DNA from: an uncultured Psychroserpens sp.
Lineage (GTDB): Bacteria > Bacteroidota > Bacteroidia > Flavobacteriales > Flavobacteriaceae
Direction of reading: 5' to 3'
DNA length: 47,520 nt
Assembly (NCBI GenBank): GCA_905479815.1
Contig: CAJQOA010000021.1
Span: forward strand, 1-47,520
The notes beneath the pieces are model-generated. The model worked only from the letters and a program-made list of their open reading frames with translations. It ran no database searches and was not told where the DNA came from. This document shows, piece after piece, positions 18,742 through 28,679 of the stretch. The position numbers were made by a program, and so were the translations under genes. The first letter of the stretch is position 1. Every line of letters starts with the position of its first letter.

Positions 18742-20838
18742 CTAAAGTTTTACAAGTTTGTATTGCCAGAATACGCCACCACCTACATCTATATTTACAT
18801 TCATGGTATTAGCACCATCAAAAGTGACATTATAGACTATAGTATCTGGTACAGCAACGTTTGGTAACTCCCCTTGATTATTTGCTTTTGCAAGCCCTAA
18901 ATATGAACCAGCACCATTTAAAGTAATAGTACCAGCTACAGCATCATATACATAAGTTGCAGGATTAGAGCCATCATGTGGTGCTACAGGTGCTCCACAA
19001 GAATCACCTCCACCTTGCCATCCTTCAATCCAACTATCTGCACCTAAATCATTAGTAAATGATCCATCTGCACCAAATACATAATTATCATCATAATAAC
19101 ATGCTCTTTCTACAACACATGGGTCATCACAATTAAAGAAACTAACGTCTCCTACTGCTGGTCCAACACCTAACGATCCTGCCTCTGGTGCCATTTGCCA
19201 TGTACCTGCTAGAGGATTTGCCGTTGCGCCTTCTCTTACCATTTTATATTGCCAAAACACACCTGCACCAGACTCAACATAAACGTCGATAGAATTAGCT
19301 CCTGTAAATGTTACGTTGTACGTTATCGAAGTTGGTACTGCTACAGCAGGTAATTCTCCTTGATTATTAGCTTTTGCCAAACCTAAGAAAGCACCTGTAC
19401 CATTCAAGGTTACAGTTCCTGCAGTTTCATTATATACATACGTTGCTGCGTTTGAGCCATCGTGTGGTGCAACAGGAGCTCCACAAGCGTCTCCTCCTCC
19501 TTGCCAACCTTCGATCCAACTTTCTGCACCTAAATTATTTGTAAAAGTTCCATCAGAACCGAAAATATATTCATCATCATAATAACATGCGCGTTCTGCA
19601 ACACATGGGTCATCACATCCAAACCATTGAATATCTCCAACTGAAGGACCAACACCTAAGGCTCCTGCTACAGGTGCCATTTTCCATGTTCCTTCTAAAC
19701 CTTGTGGTACATTACTAGGTTCTTTATAGAAATATACATTGTCTATAAAGAAATCAAATGTTCCTGTTGGAAGTCCAGAGAAAATTAACTGCTGAATAGA
19801 ATTTATAGAAGTCATTCCTGCATCTGTAAAGTCACTCATTGGTATTTCAATAGAAACCCATTCATTCTGCGGAAGGTTTTCAAATACTATTTCTGCTTCT
19901 GTAGCAGCTCCTCCAAGGTCAACTAATTTAATTCTGAATGTTGTAGCATTTACACTCCAAAAATCTAAGTGAAATGCTTCCATTTGAGTCGCATCTACTG
20001 CATCAGCTCCATAAAACTCTACACCAACAAAATCTGCATCTGCATAGAATTTAGTATCATTTCCGTCAATTTGAAGGTCTGTTAACGTACTTGTACTCCA
20101 ATCTGATCTCCAAGAACTTACATTAACATCTAGAGCATATGAATTACTAAACATTGAAATCACATCATTATCATCTCTACTAGGTGGTGTTGGAGCACCA
20201 GTTAATGGTTGTAAAATTTCAGTAACTACAAACTCTTCAGTATAAGAAGCTGTTTCTACAGCTGCACTAAATGCTGTTACTGTTATTGTATAAGTTCCAG
20301 CTGCATCATATACAAAAGAAACTGCATCATCAATATTCCCCATTATTGGGTCTGCGCCAGCTTGTCCAAAATCAACTTCATAAGATATTGCAAAATCAGC
20401 AGTTGCGTTTACATTTACTTGTCTTGAAATTGCTGTATCATTCTCTATAGTTACCACCAAATTTTCTGGTGCTTGAAATGAGACAATTATTTGTTGTGTT
20501 ATAGTCGTTGACAATCCATTTAAACCATTTCCTGTTATTGTAGCTTCATAGGTTCCTTCTTCATAAATGTGTTCTACACTATCACCTGGCTGTATACCAT
20601 TTGCAGCATCAGATGCATCACCAAATCCTACATTGTAATTAGTCACGCCTTCACCTAATGGTGTGATTGTAACTAAACCTGTATTGTCTTGAGTAACAAC
20701 CACGCTTGCTGAAATATTTGTTGGTGCTTGGATGCTATCAACAAAATCATTGTTATCATCATCTTGTGCACAACTATAAACCGCTAGAGCTATAAGACAA
20801 ATACCTAATACATACTTTATAATTTTCATATTTCTCAA
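18742..20838 (-). CDS. Surface glycan-binding lipoprotein with PKD domains and a tandem repeat
   Basis: The 698-residue lipoprotein (signal ending LALAVYSC in slightly shortened form ALAVYSC; start ATG at 20838 or three codons later) sits between SusD and GH16, the usual place of a SusE/F-type surface glycan-binding protein. Two PKD/Ig-like domains span about 36-120 and 123-207. A CBM-like beta-sandwich spans about 213-373 (FHLDFWSVNATTFRIKLVD, EWVSIEIPMSDF). Two near-identical modules follow (residues 381-537 and 543-698; bases 19228-19698 and 18745-19212), each with GALGVGP-type start, CDDPC, ERACYYDD, WIEGWQGGGD and a WQYK end. The four conserved Cys per module suggest disulphides. No catalytic residues are recognised; the role is presumably to hold beta-glucan for SusCD and GH16. 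The tandem copies may be prone to recombination. Confidence 0.85.
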   Translation of the reverse strand: MRNMKIIKYVLGICLIALAVYSCAQDDDNNDFVDSIQAPTNISASVVVTQDNTGLVTITPLGEGVTNYNVGFGDASDAANGIQPGDSVEHIYEEGTYEATITGNGLNGLSTTITQQIIVSFQAPENLVVTIENDTAISRQVNVNATADFAISYEVDFGQAGADPIMGNIDDAVSFVYDAAGTYTITVTAFSAAVETASYTEEFVVTEILQPLTGAPTPPSRDDNDVISMFSNSYALDVNVSSWRSDWSTSTLTDLQIDGNDTKFYADADFVGVEFYGADAVDATQMEAFHLDFWSVNATTFRIKLVDLGGAATEAEIVFENLPQNEWVSIEIPMSDFTDAGMTSINSIQQLIFSGLPTGTFDFFIDNVYFYKEPSNVPQGLEGTWKMAPVAGALGVGPSVGDIQWFGCDDPCVAERACYYDDEYIFGSDGTFTNNLGAESWIEGWQGGGDACGAPVAPHDGSNAATYVYNETAGTVTLNGTGAFLGLAKANNQGELPAVAVPTSITYNVTFTGANSIDVYVESGAGVFWQYKMVREGATANPLAGTWQMAPEAGSLGVGPAVGDVSFFNCDDPCVVERACYYDDNYVFGADGSFTNDLGADSWIEGWQGGGDSCGAPVAPHDGSNPATYVYDAVAGTITLNGAGSYLGLAKANNQGELPNVAVPDTIVYNVTFDGANTMNVNIDVGGGVFWQYKLVKL

Positions 20839-20848
20839 TTTTTATTTT

Positions 20849-22306
20849 TTAATATCCTGGATTTTGTGGCCAACGATTTCCTGCCAACTCTATTTCTATT
20901 CTTGGAATAGGAAATAACAAATTCTTATCAGTAAAGCCTGGTATTGAATTTGTTTGACCAGTTCTAACCTGATCAAAAAAGCGATGACCTTCACCAACTA
21001 ATTCTAAACGTCTTTCTAATAGTATATCTTGAGTCAAATTGCTTCCAGATGTTTCAACATCTTCTAATCCAGCTCTGTCTCTTACAAGGTTAAGATAGTT
21101 TCTTGCTTTTACATCATTAAGACCACTTCTATTGAAAGCTTCAGCAGCCATTAACAATACATCTGAATATCTAATAGCTCTGTAATTATTACTGTGAGTT
21201 AAATTTGCATCACCAGCATTTGCTTCAGCATAAGGGATATATTTTTTGTTATAAAAACCAGTGTAATCATCAGTATTACCAAAGTTAAAAGTTACACTTG
21301 GTCTTTCTGCTACAAAAGCATCCATACTCAATATTGAGGCATCTCTTCTTTCATCATCTGCAGTAAAGGCATTATATATCTCTTGTGTTGGTGGATTAAA
21401 GCTAAATCCTGAAGTAAATGGCCCAAAGTTACCTCCTGTAAATCTTGGTCCCATAAATCCTACTGCAACATTTCCTTCAACACATTGAAAGCATCCAAAT
21501 CCTCCTCCTTCACCACCAAAATGCTGAACTTCAAAAACTGATTCTTGATTATTTTCATTAGAATTTAGAAATATTATTCCAAAATCTTCAACCAATTGAT
21601 ATTGACCTGATACAACAATCTGATCTAGAGTACTAGCAGCTTCAGGAAATTTATCTTGATATAAATATATTTTCCCTAATAAGGCTAATGCAGCTCCTTT
21701 AGTCACTCTACCATTTTGATTTTGTTGCCATGGAAGGTCTTCTATTGCTAGTAGTAAATCTGATTCAAGTTGAGCATAAACTTCTGCTTTAGGAGTTCTA
21801 TCAATTGATTGCGAATCTTCAATAGATATTCTACCATCAACGTATAATGGCACATCACCGAAGAATTTTACCAATTCAGAATAATAGTAAGATCTCAAAA
21901 ACAAATTCTCTGCTAGTAATTTATCTTTACCATCAAAATCAATATTATCTTGAAATTCAACGATATAATTAGCACGACTTATTCCAGCATACATCCATTG
22001 AAAGATATTTCTTAGAGCATTGTTATCTGGAGTATGCGTCATATTATCAATTTGCTGCCAGTCTAGTACATCTGTTGGAGACTCTCCTCCACACAAACTG
22101 TTATCTGATGCAATTTCTCCTAATATATTATTAAGGTATGTAGTAGATAATAAATCGTAAACTCCTACAAGTGCATCCTCATAATCTGACTGAGAATTGA
22201 AATAAGTTTCAGAATTCTCTTGACCTTCTGGTAAGATTTCTAAATAATCTTCACATGACAGACATGTAATGATTAATACTATAGTTGTTATTTTTTTAAA
22301 ATTCAT
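20849..22306 (-). CDS. susD: SusD/RagB family nutrient-binding outer-membrane lipoprotein
   Basis: The 485-residue protein has a lipoprotein signal (MNFKKITTIVLIITCLSC) followed by EDYLEILPEGQ, the characteristic start of SusD proteins (Cys-x-D-x-L). The TPR-like alpha-helical region includes YSELVKFFGDVPLY, GRVTKGAALALLGKIYLYQDKF and the C-terminal RYSDVLLMAAEAFNR, LLERRLELVGEGHRFFDQVR and FPIPRIEI blocks typical of the family. It forms a lid on the SusC transporter and binds glycan at the surface. It starts 11 bp after susC. Substrate (beta-1,3-glucan) is inferred from neighbouring enzymes, not from this sequence. Confidence 0.95.
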   Translation of the reverse strand: MNFKKITTIVLIITCLSCEDYLEILPEGQENSETYFNSQSDYEDALVGVYDLLSTTYLNNILGEIASDNSLCGGESPTDVLDWQQIDNMTHTPDNNALRNIFQWMYAGISRANYIVEFQDNIDFDGKDKLLAENLFLRSYYYSELVKFFGDVPLYVDGRISIEDSQSIDRTPKAEVYAQLESDLLLAIEDLPWQQNQNGRVTKGAALALLGKIYLYQDKFPEAASTLDQIVVSGQYQLVEDFGIIFLNSNENNQESVFEVQHFGGEGGGFGCFQCVEGNVAVGFMGPRFTGGNFGPFTSGFSFNPPTQEIYNAFTADDERRDASILSMDAFVAERPSVTFNFGNTDDYTGFYNKKYIPYAEANAGDANLTHSNNYRAIRYSDVLLMAAEAFNRSGLNDVKARNYLNLVRDRAGLEDVETSGSNLTQDILLERRLELVGEGHRFFDQVRTGQTNSIPGFTDKNLLFPIPRIEIELAGNRWPQNPGY

Positions 22307-22317
22307 AAGTCTTAAAA

Positions 22318-25300
22318 TTAAAATGAGATATTGACACCTGTTGTGAACGTTCTTGCTTGAGGATATTGACCTAAATCTACACCAGCTCCTAAAGGACTTG
22401 CATTTGACACATCTGGATTGTATCCTCTATATTTAGTAAACGTATATAGGTTATTAATTGCAAAATAAACTCTGAAATTATCTAAGTTAAGTTTCTCAGA
22501 AACATCTTTTGGTAATGAATAACCCAATTGAACATTCTGGATTCTTAAGTAAGATCCATCTTCAACGAAAAATGATGAAAACAAGTAATTATTAGAGGCT
22601 GTATTAGAAGCTCTAGGAACCGTATTTGATGTTCCTTCTCCTGTCCATCTATTTGCATAAAAACTTGGCTTATTACTATAGGTTAAAAAACGCTCATAAC
22701 TACGAGCAATATCATTACCTATTGACGCATATAATGACGTTCCAAAATCAAATTGCTTGAAATTCACATTTAAATTGAATCCCATAGTGTAATCTGGAAT
22801 AGGGTTTCCTATAACCGTTTGATCATCACTACTTCCATACTCAATGACACCATCACCATCAACATCTACATATCTTATATCACCAGGACTTGCATTAGCC
22901 TGAAATGGTGCATCCAAATTATCAATAGCACCATCATTATTAGTATCTGTATTTAAGGCATCAATCTCAGCTTGGTTTTGATAAATTCCATCTGTTTGAA
23001 GTCCATAAAAAGTACCAATAGGCAAACCTGTTTGGAAACGAGATGTTGTTTGGTTTAAGCCGAAAAGGCCGCCTGGTATAAAACCTGCAGCATTATTTAC
23101 TTGCAATGCTTTATTTTTAATACTTGTAAGCGTATATCCTACACTAAAGCCGAAATCATCATTAAAATCATGACTATAATTAAGGCTCAAATCAATACCT
23201 TTATTTTCAATAGTTCCAGCATTTACAAAGGGAGCTGAACTACCTCCTGCAGTAGACCCTAGTATTCCCGAAATCTCAGGTACTAATAATAAATCTTCTG
23301 TAGTTTTTTTATAATAGTCAACTGTTAAGTTCATTTTACCATTAAATAAACCTAAATCAACACCTATGTTTGTTTGTGTATTTGTTTCCCATCTTAAATC
23401 AGGGTTAGCTAAAGCACCAACTGCATTTCCAAATGACAATAAATCATTGAAAGGATAAGTTGCTTCTCCAGTAGTTCCTTGTAAAAGACCTAACCATCTG
23501 AAGTTACCAATTTTATCATTACCTGTAATTCCCCAACTTCCTCTTACTTTAAGTTTATTAATAAAATCTACATTGAAAAAGTCTTCGTTTGAAACTACCC
23601 AACCTGCAGATATAGATGGAAAATTACCTATTCTATTATTAGGGCCAAATTTTGTTGAAGCATCACGTCTAACCATAGCAGAAAAGATATACTTACCTTC
23701 ATAGTCATATTGCATACGAGCAAAAAATGAATACCATCTATTCTCATTTCTTCCATCAGCAGAAGTAACTAAACTAGAGGTTACGACATCGTCTTCAACT
23801 TCAATTATTGAATTTGAATTACCTAAATAAGCATTATCCCATACTTCAGGACCACTATTTAAAGGTCCAGATCCGAAGAATCCTTTGTAAGTTTCACTTC
23901 TGATAGAGGTTCCTAGTAAAACATTAAAATTATGTTTGTCATTAAAAGATTTACTGTAGTCTATAAAATTCTCCCAAGTATAATCAAAGGAACGTTGTGT
24001 ATTTTCTGCAACTGTACCATACAAGTCTCTAGAACCATTATCATTAGTATCAGTATTGAAAGCTGCCAAATTATTAACATCTAATTGAACATTGTTTACG
24101 ACTTTTCCAGCTCCATAATATTGAAGCGGAAAAAATTGTCTTCCACCAAAATTTGAATAATTAAAATTAAGTCTTGATGTTGCTTTTAAATCTTCAATTA
24201 CATTATATTCTAATTCTATCTTACCTGTAAAACGATCTGCAAAACCTTCGTTAAACGTATTGTTTATTAGTGCAAGTGGATTTATAATCTCATTACCTTG
24301 CTCTTGTCCAATATATGCATATCCACCAGAAATATTAGATGGTGTAGAATCATCAAAAACTGGAGTTAAAGGAGAAGCATTCAAACCATAGTACAAGGCA
24401 GAACCTCTTCCTCCTTCAGGAATCCCCTTACTTCTAATATTAGTATATAATAGAAATGTATTTAATTTTAACTTCTTTGAGATATCAACGCCTAAGTTAT
24501 TCTTAATCGTCCATCTTTGATAATTTGACTTATCACTAGCTATTATACCGTCTTGACCAAAATAACTAGCGCTAAAACCATAAGTAGTCGTTTCTGAACC
24601 ACCTGTAACACTTAAATTATGGTTAAACATTGCAGCTCTTTCGAACAATTCATCCTGCCAATCTGTATTTGTATCTAAATTCTGTAAGTTAGGATAAGGC
24701 AATGGATTTCCATCTGCAGCTTCAGTTTCATTAACATATACTGCATATTCGTAGTTATTGAAAACATCTATTTGGTTATCTGCTTCTTGAACAGTGTAGT
24801 ATGTGTTGTAAGAGAAATTAGTTTCTCTATTTTTCTTACCAGACTTTGTAGTTATAAGTATAACTCCATTTGCACCTTGTACTCCATAAATTGCAGAACT
24901 GGCATCTTTAATGATATCCATTTTTTCAATATCATTAGGATCTATAATACTTAAGTCATTACCAATATTAACACCATCAACAATAACTAAAGGAGAGTTA
25001 TCACCATTAGTAGTAATACCTCTAATTCTAATATTAAGTGCTGCACCTGGAGAACCTGAATTTGCGTTAACTTGAACACCTGCTGCACTTCCTCTTAGAG
25101 CTTCTTCAATTCTAGTTGGATTTGTTTCAACAATTTTTTCAGCATCAATACTAGAATAAGCTCCAGTAACTAATTCTTTTCGTTGTGAACCATAACCAAT
25201 TACTACTACTTCATCAAGAGACTCTGTATCTTCGATAAGTACTATGGTTAAAGTGTCTCCATTTTTTACTATTACTTGTTGGTCTTGATACCCTAGATAG

Positions 25301-25518
25301 GTAACTACTAAAATAGAGTTTACTGCAACATTTTTGATTTCAAAATTACCATCAAAATCTGTTGAAGCACCTTTAGCGGTATTCTTTACTAGTACATTTA
25401 CTCCAGGTAATGGTTGCCCAGAAGCTTGATCTGTAACTGTTCCCTTTACTGTTACTTCCTGACCAAAAGTCAAACAAGTAAAAACGAGAAACAATAAGGA
25501 TAAAAGTTTTGTTGTCAT
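22318..25518 (-). CDS. susC: SusC/RagA family TonB-linked outer-membrane transporter
   Basis: The 1066-residue protein has a signal peptide (MTTKLLSLLFLVFTCLTFG). A carboxypeptidase-regulatory-like domain follows at about 22-100 (VKGTVTDQASGQPLPGVNV), then a TonB box region and plug (VVIGYGSQRKELVTGAYSS, GVQVNANSGSPGAALNIRIR, DGVNIGNDLSIIDPNDIEKM, KDASSAIYGVQGANGVILI). The remainder is a 22-strand beta-barrel ending in an aromatic terminal strand (TTGVNISF). It imports oligosaccharides with SusD. It is first in its operon, with a clear Bacteroidota-type promoter and the 24-bp shared element just upstream. Confidence 0.96.
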   Translation of the reverse strand: MTTKLLSLLFLVFTCLTFGQEVTVKGTVTDQASGQPLPGVNVLVKNTAKGASTDFDGNFEIKNVAVNSILVVTYLGYQDQQVIVKNGDTLTIVLIEDTESLDEVVVIGYGSQRKELVTGAYSSIDAEKIVETNPTRIEEALRGSAAGVQVNANSGSPGAALNIRIRGITTNGDNSPLVIVDGVNIGNDLSIIDPNDIEKMDIIKDASSAIYGVQGANGVILITTKSGKKNRETNFSYNTYYTVQEADNQIDVFNNYEYAVYVNETEAADGNPLPYPNLQNLDTNTDWQDELFERAAMFNHNLSVTGGSETTTYGFSASYFGQDGIIASDKSNYQRWTIKNNLGVDISKKLKLNTFLLYTNIRSKGIPEGGRGSALYYGLNASPLTPVFDDSTPSNISGGYAYIGQEQGNEIINPLALINNTFNEGFADRFTGKIELEYNVIEDLKATSRLNFNYSNFGGRQFFPLQYYGAGKVVNNVQLDVNNLAAFNTDTNDNGSRDLYGTVAENTQRSFDYTWENFIDYSKSFNDKHNFNVLLGTSIRSETYKGFFGSGPLNSGPEVWDNAYLGNSNSIIEVEDDVVTSSLVTSADGRNENRWYSFFARMQYDYEGKYIFSAMVRRDASTKFGPNNRIGNFPSISAGWVVSNEDFFNVDFINKLKVRGSWGITGNDKIGNFRWLGLLQGTTGEATYPFNDLLSFGNAVGALANPDLRWETNTQTNIGVDLGLFNGKMNLTVDYYKKTTEDLLLVPEISGILGSTAGGSSAPFVNAGTIENKGIDLSLNYSHDFNDDFGFSVGYTLTSIKNKALQVNNAAGFIPGGLFGLNQTTSRFQTGLPIGTFYGLQTDGIYQNQAEIDALNTDTNNDGAIDNLDAPFQANASPGDIRYVDVDGDGVIEYGSSDDQTVIGNPIPDYTMGFNLNVNFKQFDFGTSLYASIGNDIARSYERFLTYSNKPSFYANRWTGEGTSNTVPRASNTASNNYLFSSFFVEDGSYLRIQNVQLGYSLPKDVSEKLNLDNFRVYFAINNLYTFTKYRGYNPDVSNASPLGAGVDLGQYPQARTFTTGVNISF

Positions 25519-25538
25519 ATCATATAGTTGTTATAATT

Positions 25539-25571
25539 CAAACTTACATAGTGTTTATAAGAATTCGGCAA
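25539..25571 (-). promoter_or_regulatory. Promoter of the susC operon
   Basis: On the minus strand TTG (25569-25571), 22 nt, then TAAGTTTG (25539-25546), an exact match to TAnnTTTG. The -7 box is 20 bases upstream of the susC ATG, so the leader is very short. Confidence 0.65.
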
Positions 25572-25578
25572 AAAACAC

Positions 25579-25602
25579 CAATACAAAAAACATACATCGC
25601 AA
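25579..25602 (-). promoter_or_regulatory. 24-bp element abutting the susC promoter, shared with 3500-3523
   Basis: The minus-strand core TTGCGATGTATG plus a T-rich half matches the copy upstream of the T9SS gene at 22 of 24 positions. Here it ends only 7 bp from the -33 box, a position suited to an activator. No third copy was seen upstream of the phosphorylase or regulator genes. Confidence 0.55.
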
Positions 25603-25753
25603 AGTTTTAGAGCTAAATTAAAGATATTCTCAAAAAAACGAGTTTTTACGGGAGCTCATAGGCATGTTAATTAACATAAGTATAACGCTACGAACAGTAA
25701 GAAGCATCAAATGTAGTGGTAATGTATAGCTTAATCCCCTACCTGTATAGTTT

Positions 25754-28591
25754 CTATATTTCTAATATATAATTTGTCAAGCTAGCCTCATGTGGTAAAT
25801 TCATTTTTTTACGCAATCGGTAACGTTTAACTTCTACGCTTTTAGATGAGATATTAAGTAATGGAGCTATTTCTTTAGAAGATAAGTTGAGCCTTAAATA
25901 GGCACATAATTTTAAATCATTAGGAGTTAGAGAAGCGTGTTTAGTTTTTACTTTTTTAAGAAAATCTTTATCAGCATTATTAAAAGCCTCTTCAAAGAAC
26001 TTCCAATCATCTGTATTGTTTAGATTTTTGTCAATTATTTTTATAACTGGACTTAAAACCGCTGTATTATCTACGTTTTTAAGTTCTTCTTTAATATTAT
26101 TTAAAAACTCATTCTTTTTTATAAGACTCATTGTTGATATAGCTAGCTCTCGGTTTTTATTCTCAATATCTTGCTGTAATTGATCATTTCTTACAGACAT
26201 GATTTCTTGTGCATTCTCTAATTCTTGAAGCTCTAGTTCACGTTTAGCGTTTTGAATAACTTTTTGTTGCTGTGTTCTATAATACCTTCTATAATAGTAA
26301 TGTATTACTAATAATAAAATAATAGTAGACAATATGTATAATGCTATTGCCAGATTTGAGAGTAATAATGGTCTTTTAATTGTGAAAGAATAAGAAGCAA
26401 TATTATTAGTGATATTATTACCCACTTTCCCTTTTACATTAAATGTATAAGATCCAAATGGCAAGTTTTCGAAATCATGTGAAGATTTATCTGTCCAATC
26501 TGACCAATGATCCGATAATCCCAATAATTGATATTGATATTTATTCTCAACTATTTCTCCATAATTTGCAAAGCTATACTCAAAACTTATATTGTTTTTT
26601 TCGTTGTTGAAAGTTGCTTCAATCGAAGCGTCTAATCTTTCTTTTTCATGATCAATCTCGTTAACTTCAAGGGTGTTTATAGCAATCTTAAATTCTTTTT
26701 TAGGCGGTATGACCTCATCATTGATTAATAGGTATCCATTATATCGCCCTATCAAATACTCATTATTACTTATTTTAGACACATTCCCAAATCCATCAAC
26801 AACATCATTAATAGTACTGGATATAGGAAATAAGCTCATATTTGGCACATCACTCATTCCTCCATATGAAATAAACACAATATTATCATCAGCAAATCTC
26901 CAAAGCAAATTTTCTTCCCCTCCAACTTCCATCATTGTTGTTAATGGCTTATATGGTAGAAATAAATTGGTAAATGAAGAGTCTATTTCAAATTCTCGAT
27001 TTTTGTTTTGCCTAAACACCTCTTCCGTAGACACATAAATCAGCTCGCCATTATAATTAATGACATTAGAACCTACACCATTATAAATATCATCAACTCT
27101 GTTTATCTGCTCAACATTACGGTAATCATCTCCTATATTTAATTCATAAAGTCCTTTTAATTCATGATTTACATAGAGTCTATTATTTGCGAATTCAAAA
27201 AATCGACTAGAAATATCAATACCTTCTATTTTATTTCTAAACACCCAATCGCTACCAACTTTTTCTATGATGTTAAGTCCCTTGTAATTACCTTGTAAAA
27301 TTAAATTTTCAGCATTAGGAATTTGTTTAAAATCCCATGTTCCTACTGCATTCTCAATCGAATTTACAACGCTATTGTTTTCAATAATCATTGTCCCTTT
27401 ATTATGACCACAAAATAATTTATTGTCTATATAAGCTAATTTCCAAACTTGACCATTGGTTCTTTCCATGAATTGAAACTCTTTAAGTGAGCCTCTTTTT
27501 TTATAGAATAAACCTTGATTTGTTCCTAAATAAAGCATGTCATCGATAACTAAAGAAGCATAGACAGTACCTAATTTACCTGTATCATCATTGTAAATAT
27601 GATAAGGAGACGTAACATCGATAACACTAATTCCATTATCGAGCCCTAGCCATATGTTTTGATCTATATCTTGAAAAACAGATAAAACGGTATTGTTGAT
27701 CAATCCGTTACCTTGATTTATAGTATAGCTAATTTCTCCATTAGGAGTCATAAAAATCATACCGTTTGAAATAGTACCTAATGCAAAAGAGCCGTCTTCT
27801 AATTCAAGACTACTAAATACGCTAGTTTGAAATAAAGTATCATTTGCTGGAATGTCCCATTGTTTTAATCCATTAGAACTTAAGACAAAAAAACCTCTCT
27901 CTTGTGTTTGAATTAAAAATTTATTGTCATGACGAAAAGCATTGACAATTGTATTTGACTTTAAAATTAAGTCATTAGAAACCATTTCAGACTTTCCGTT
28001 AATGATCCTAAATAATCCAATATCCTTTTTCTGAAAATAGAAAATATCATCAGAAACAATCATTTTTGATAATTCTGTTTCAGAATCAATAATTTTTACT
28101 GATAAGTCTAATGAATTTATAATGTAAATTCGATTTAAAGATTGAAATAGAATCCAACCATCTAATGAAATAATATTCCAGATTTGTTCATCTTCAATAA
28201 GTTCTATTTCAAGTTTTTGCGATAAAGATATGTATTCGAGTAAACCCAATGCATTGCGTTCCCAATAACCAAATTCCATATAACCACCAGAATACACGCG
28301 ATTATTAACAACTTCTAAGGACCTTAGAACTGTTTTGTTTGGAGATTCATACAGTTGCCATTTGGCTCCATTATACTCCAAAAGACCAAGATTATTAGCA
28401 ACGTAAATATGTTTATCGTCTCCTTGAGAAATAGACCAGTTTTGGTTTTCTGCATTATAATCTTCTGCTGTGAAGTTTTGAATAGGTGGTAATTCTTGAG
28501 CTTGAAATGAAAAAACAAAAGCAAAACAAATGATAAGTGTTGCTAATATTTTACATGTTTTTAATTCTGAAGACATCTTAGCAATTTGCAT
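25754..28591 (-). CDS. Membrane-bound propeller/Y_Y_Y sensor with LuxR-type HTH (PUL regulator)
   Basis: The protein is 945 residues from the ATG at 28591; the frame extends to an upstream TTG, but an ATG at 28591 (MQIAKMSSELKTCK) or 28576 gives a sensible signal peptide (ILATLIICFAFVFSFQAQ). A large periplasmic part with two-component-regulator-propeller repeats (NIWLGLDNGISV, LGTNQGLFY) is followed by a Y_Y_Y domain (YQYQLLGLSDHWSDWT, LPFGSYTFNVK). One transmembrane helix lies at about 742-769, then a coiled coil, then a LuxR-type helix-turn-helix at about 888-945 (LTPNDLKLCAYLRLNLSSKEIA, split here as a GerE-like fold). No histidine kinase or receiver domain exists, so the sensed ligand must signal directly to the DNA-binding end. 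It very probably switches on the adjacent susC operon in response to glucan fragments. It has its own transcript. Confidence 0.88.
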   Translation of the reverse strand: MQIAKMSSELKTCKILATLIICFAFVFSFQAQELPPIQNFTAEDYNAENQNWSISQGDDKHIYVANNLGLLEYNGAKWQLYESPNKTVLRSLEVVNNRVYSGGYMEFGYWERNALGLLEYISLSQKLEIELIEDEQIWNIISLDGWILFQSLNRIYIINSLDLSVKIIDSETELSKMIVSDDIFYFQKKDIGLFRIINGKSEMVSNDLILKSNTIVNAFRHDNKFLIQTQERGFFVLSSNGLKQWDIPANDTLFQTSVFSSLELEDGSFALGTISNGMIFMTPNGEISYTINQGNGLINNTVLSVFQDIDQNIWLGLDNGISVIDVTSPYHIYNDDTGKLGTVYASLVIDDMLYLGTNQGLFYKKRGSLKEFQFMERTNGQVWKLAYIDNKLFCGHNKGTMIIENNSVVNSIENAVGTWDFKQIPNAENLILQGNYKGLNIIEKVGSDWVFRNKIEGIDISSRFFEFANNRLYVNHELKGLYELNIGDDYRNVEQINRVDDIYNGVGSNVINYNGELIYVSTEEVFRQNKNREFEIDSSFTNLFLPYKPLTTMMEVGGEENLLWRFADDNIVFISYGGMSDVPNMSLFPISSTINDVVDGFGNVSKISNNEYLIGRYNGYLLINDEVIPPKKEFKIAINTLEVNEIDHEKERLDASIEATFNNEKNNISFEYSFANYGEIVENKYQYQLLGLSDHWSDWTDKSSHDFENLPFGSYTFNVKGKVGNNITNNIASYSFTIKRPLLLSNLAIALYILSTIILLLVIHYYYRRYYRTQQQKVIQNAKRELELQELENAQEIMSVRNDQLQQDIENKNRELAISTMSLIKKNEFLNNIKEELKNVDNTAVLSPVIKIIDKNLNNTDDWKFFEEAFNNADKDFLKKVKTKHASLTPNDLKLCAYLRLNLSSKEIAPLLNISSKSVEVKRYRLRKKMNLPHEASLTNYILEI

Positions 28592-28643
28592 TTGTATAGT
28601 TATTATAAAATAATTATTGTACAAAATAACACTAAAACTACTA

Positions 28644-28674
28644 AAAACAAAACAATCATTACTCTAGTAATAAT
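28644..28674 (-). terminator. Rho-independent terminator after the esterase gene
   Basis: Arms ATCATTAC (28655-28662) and GTAATAAT (28667-28674) pair over 8 bp with one G-U and a 4-nt loop. On the minus strand the stem is followed by TGTTTTGTTTTT. It ends the lipid-side transcripts and shields the PUL regulator gene downstream. Confidence 0.6.
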
Positions 28675-28679
28675 AAGAC

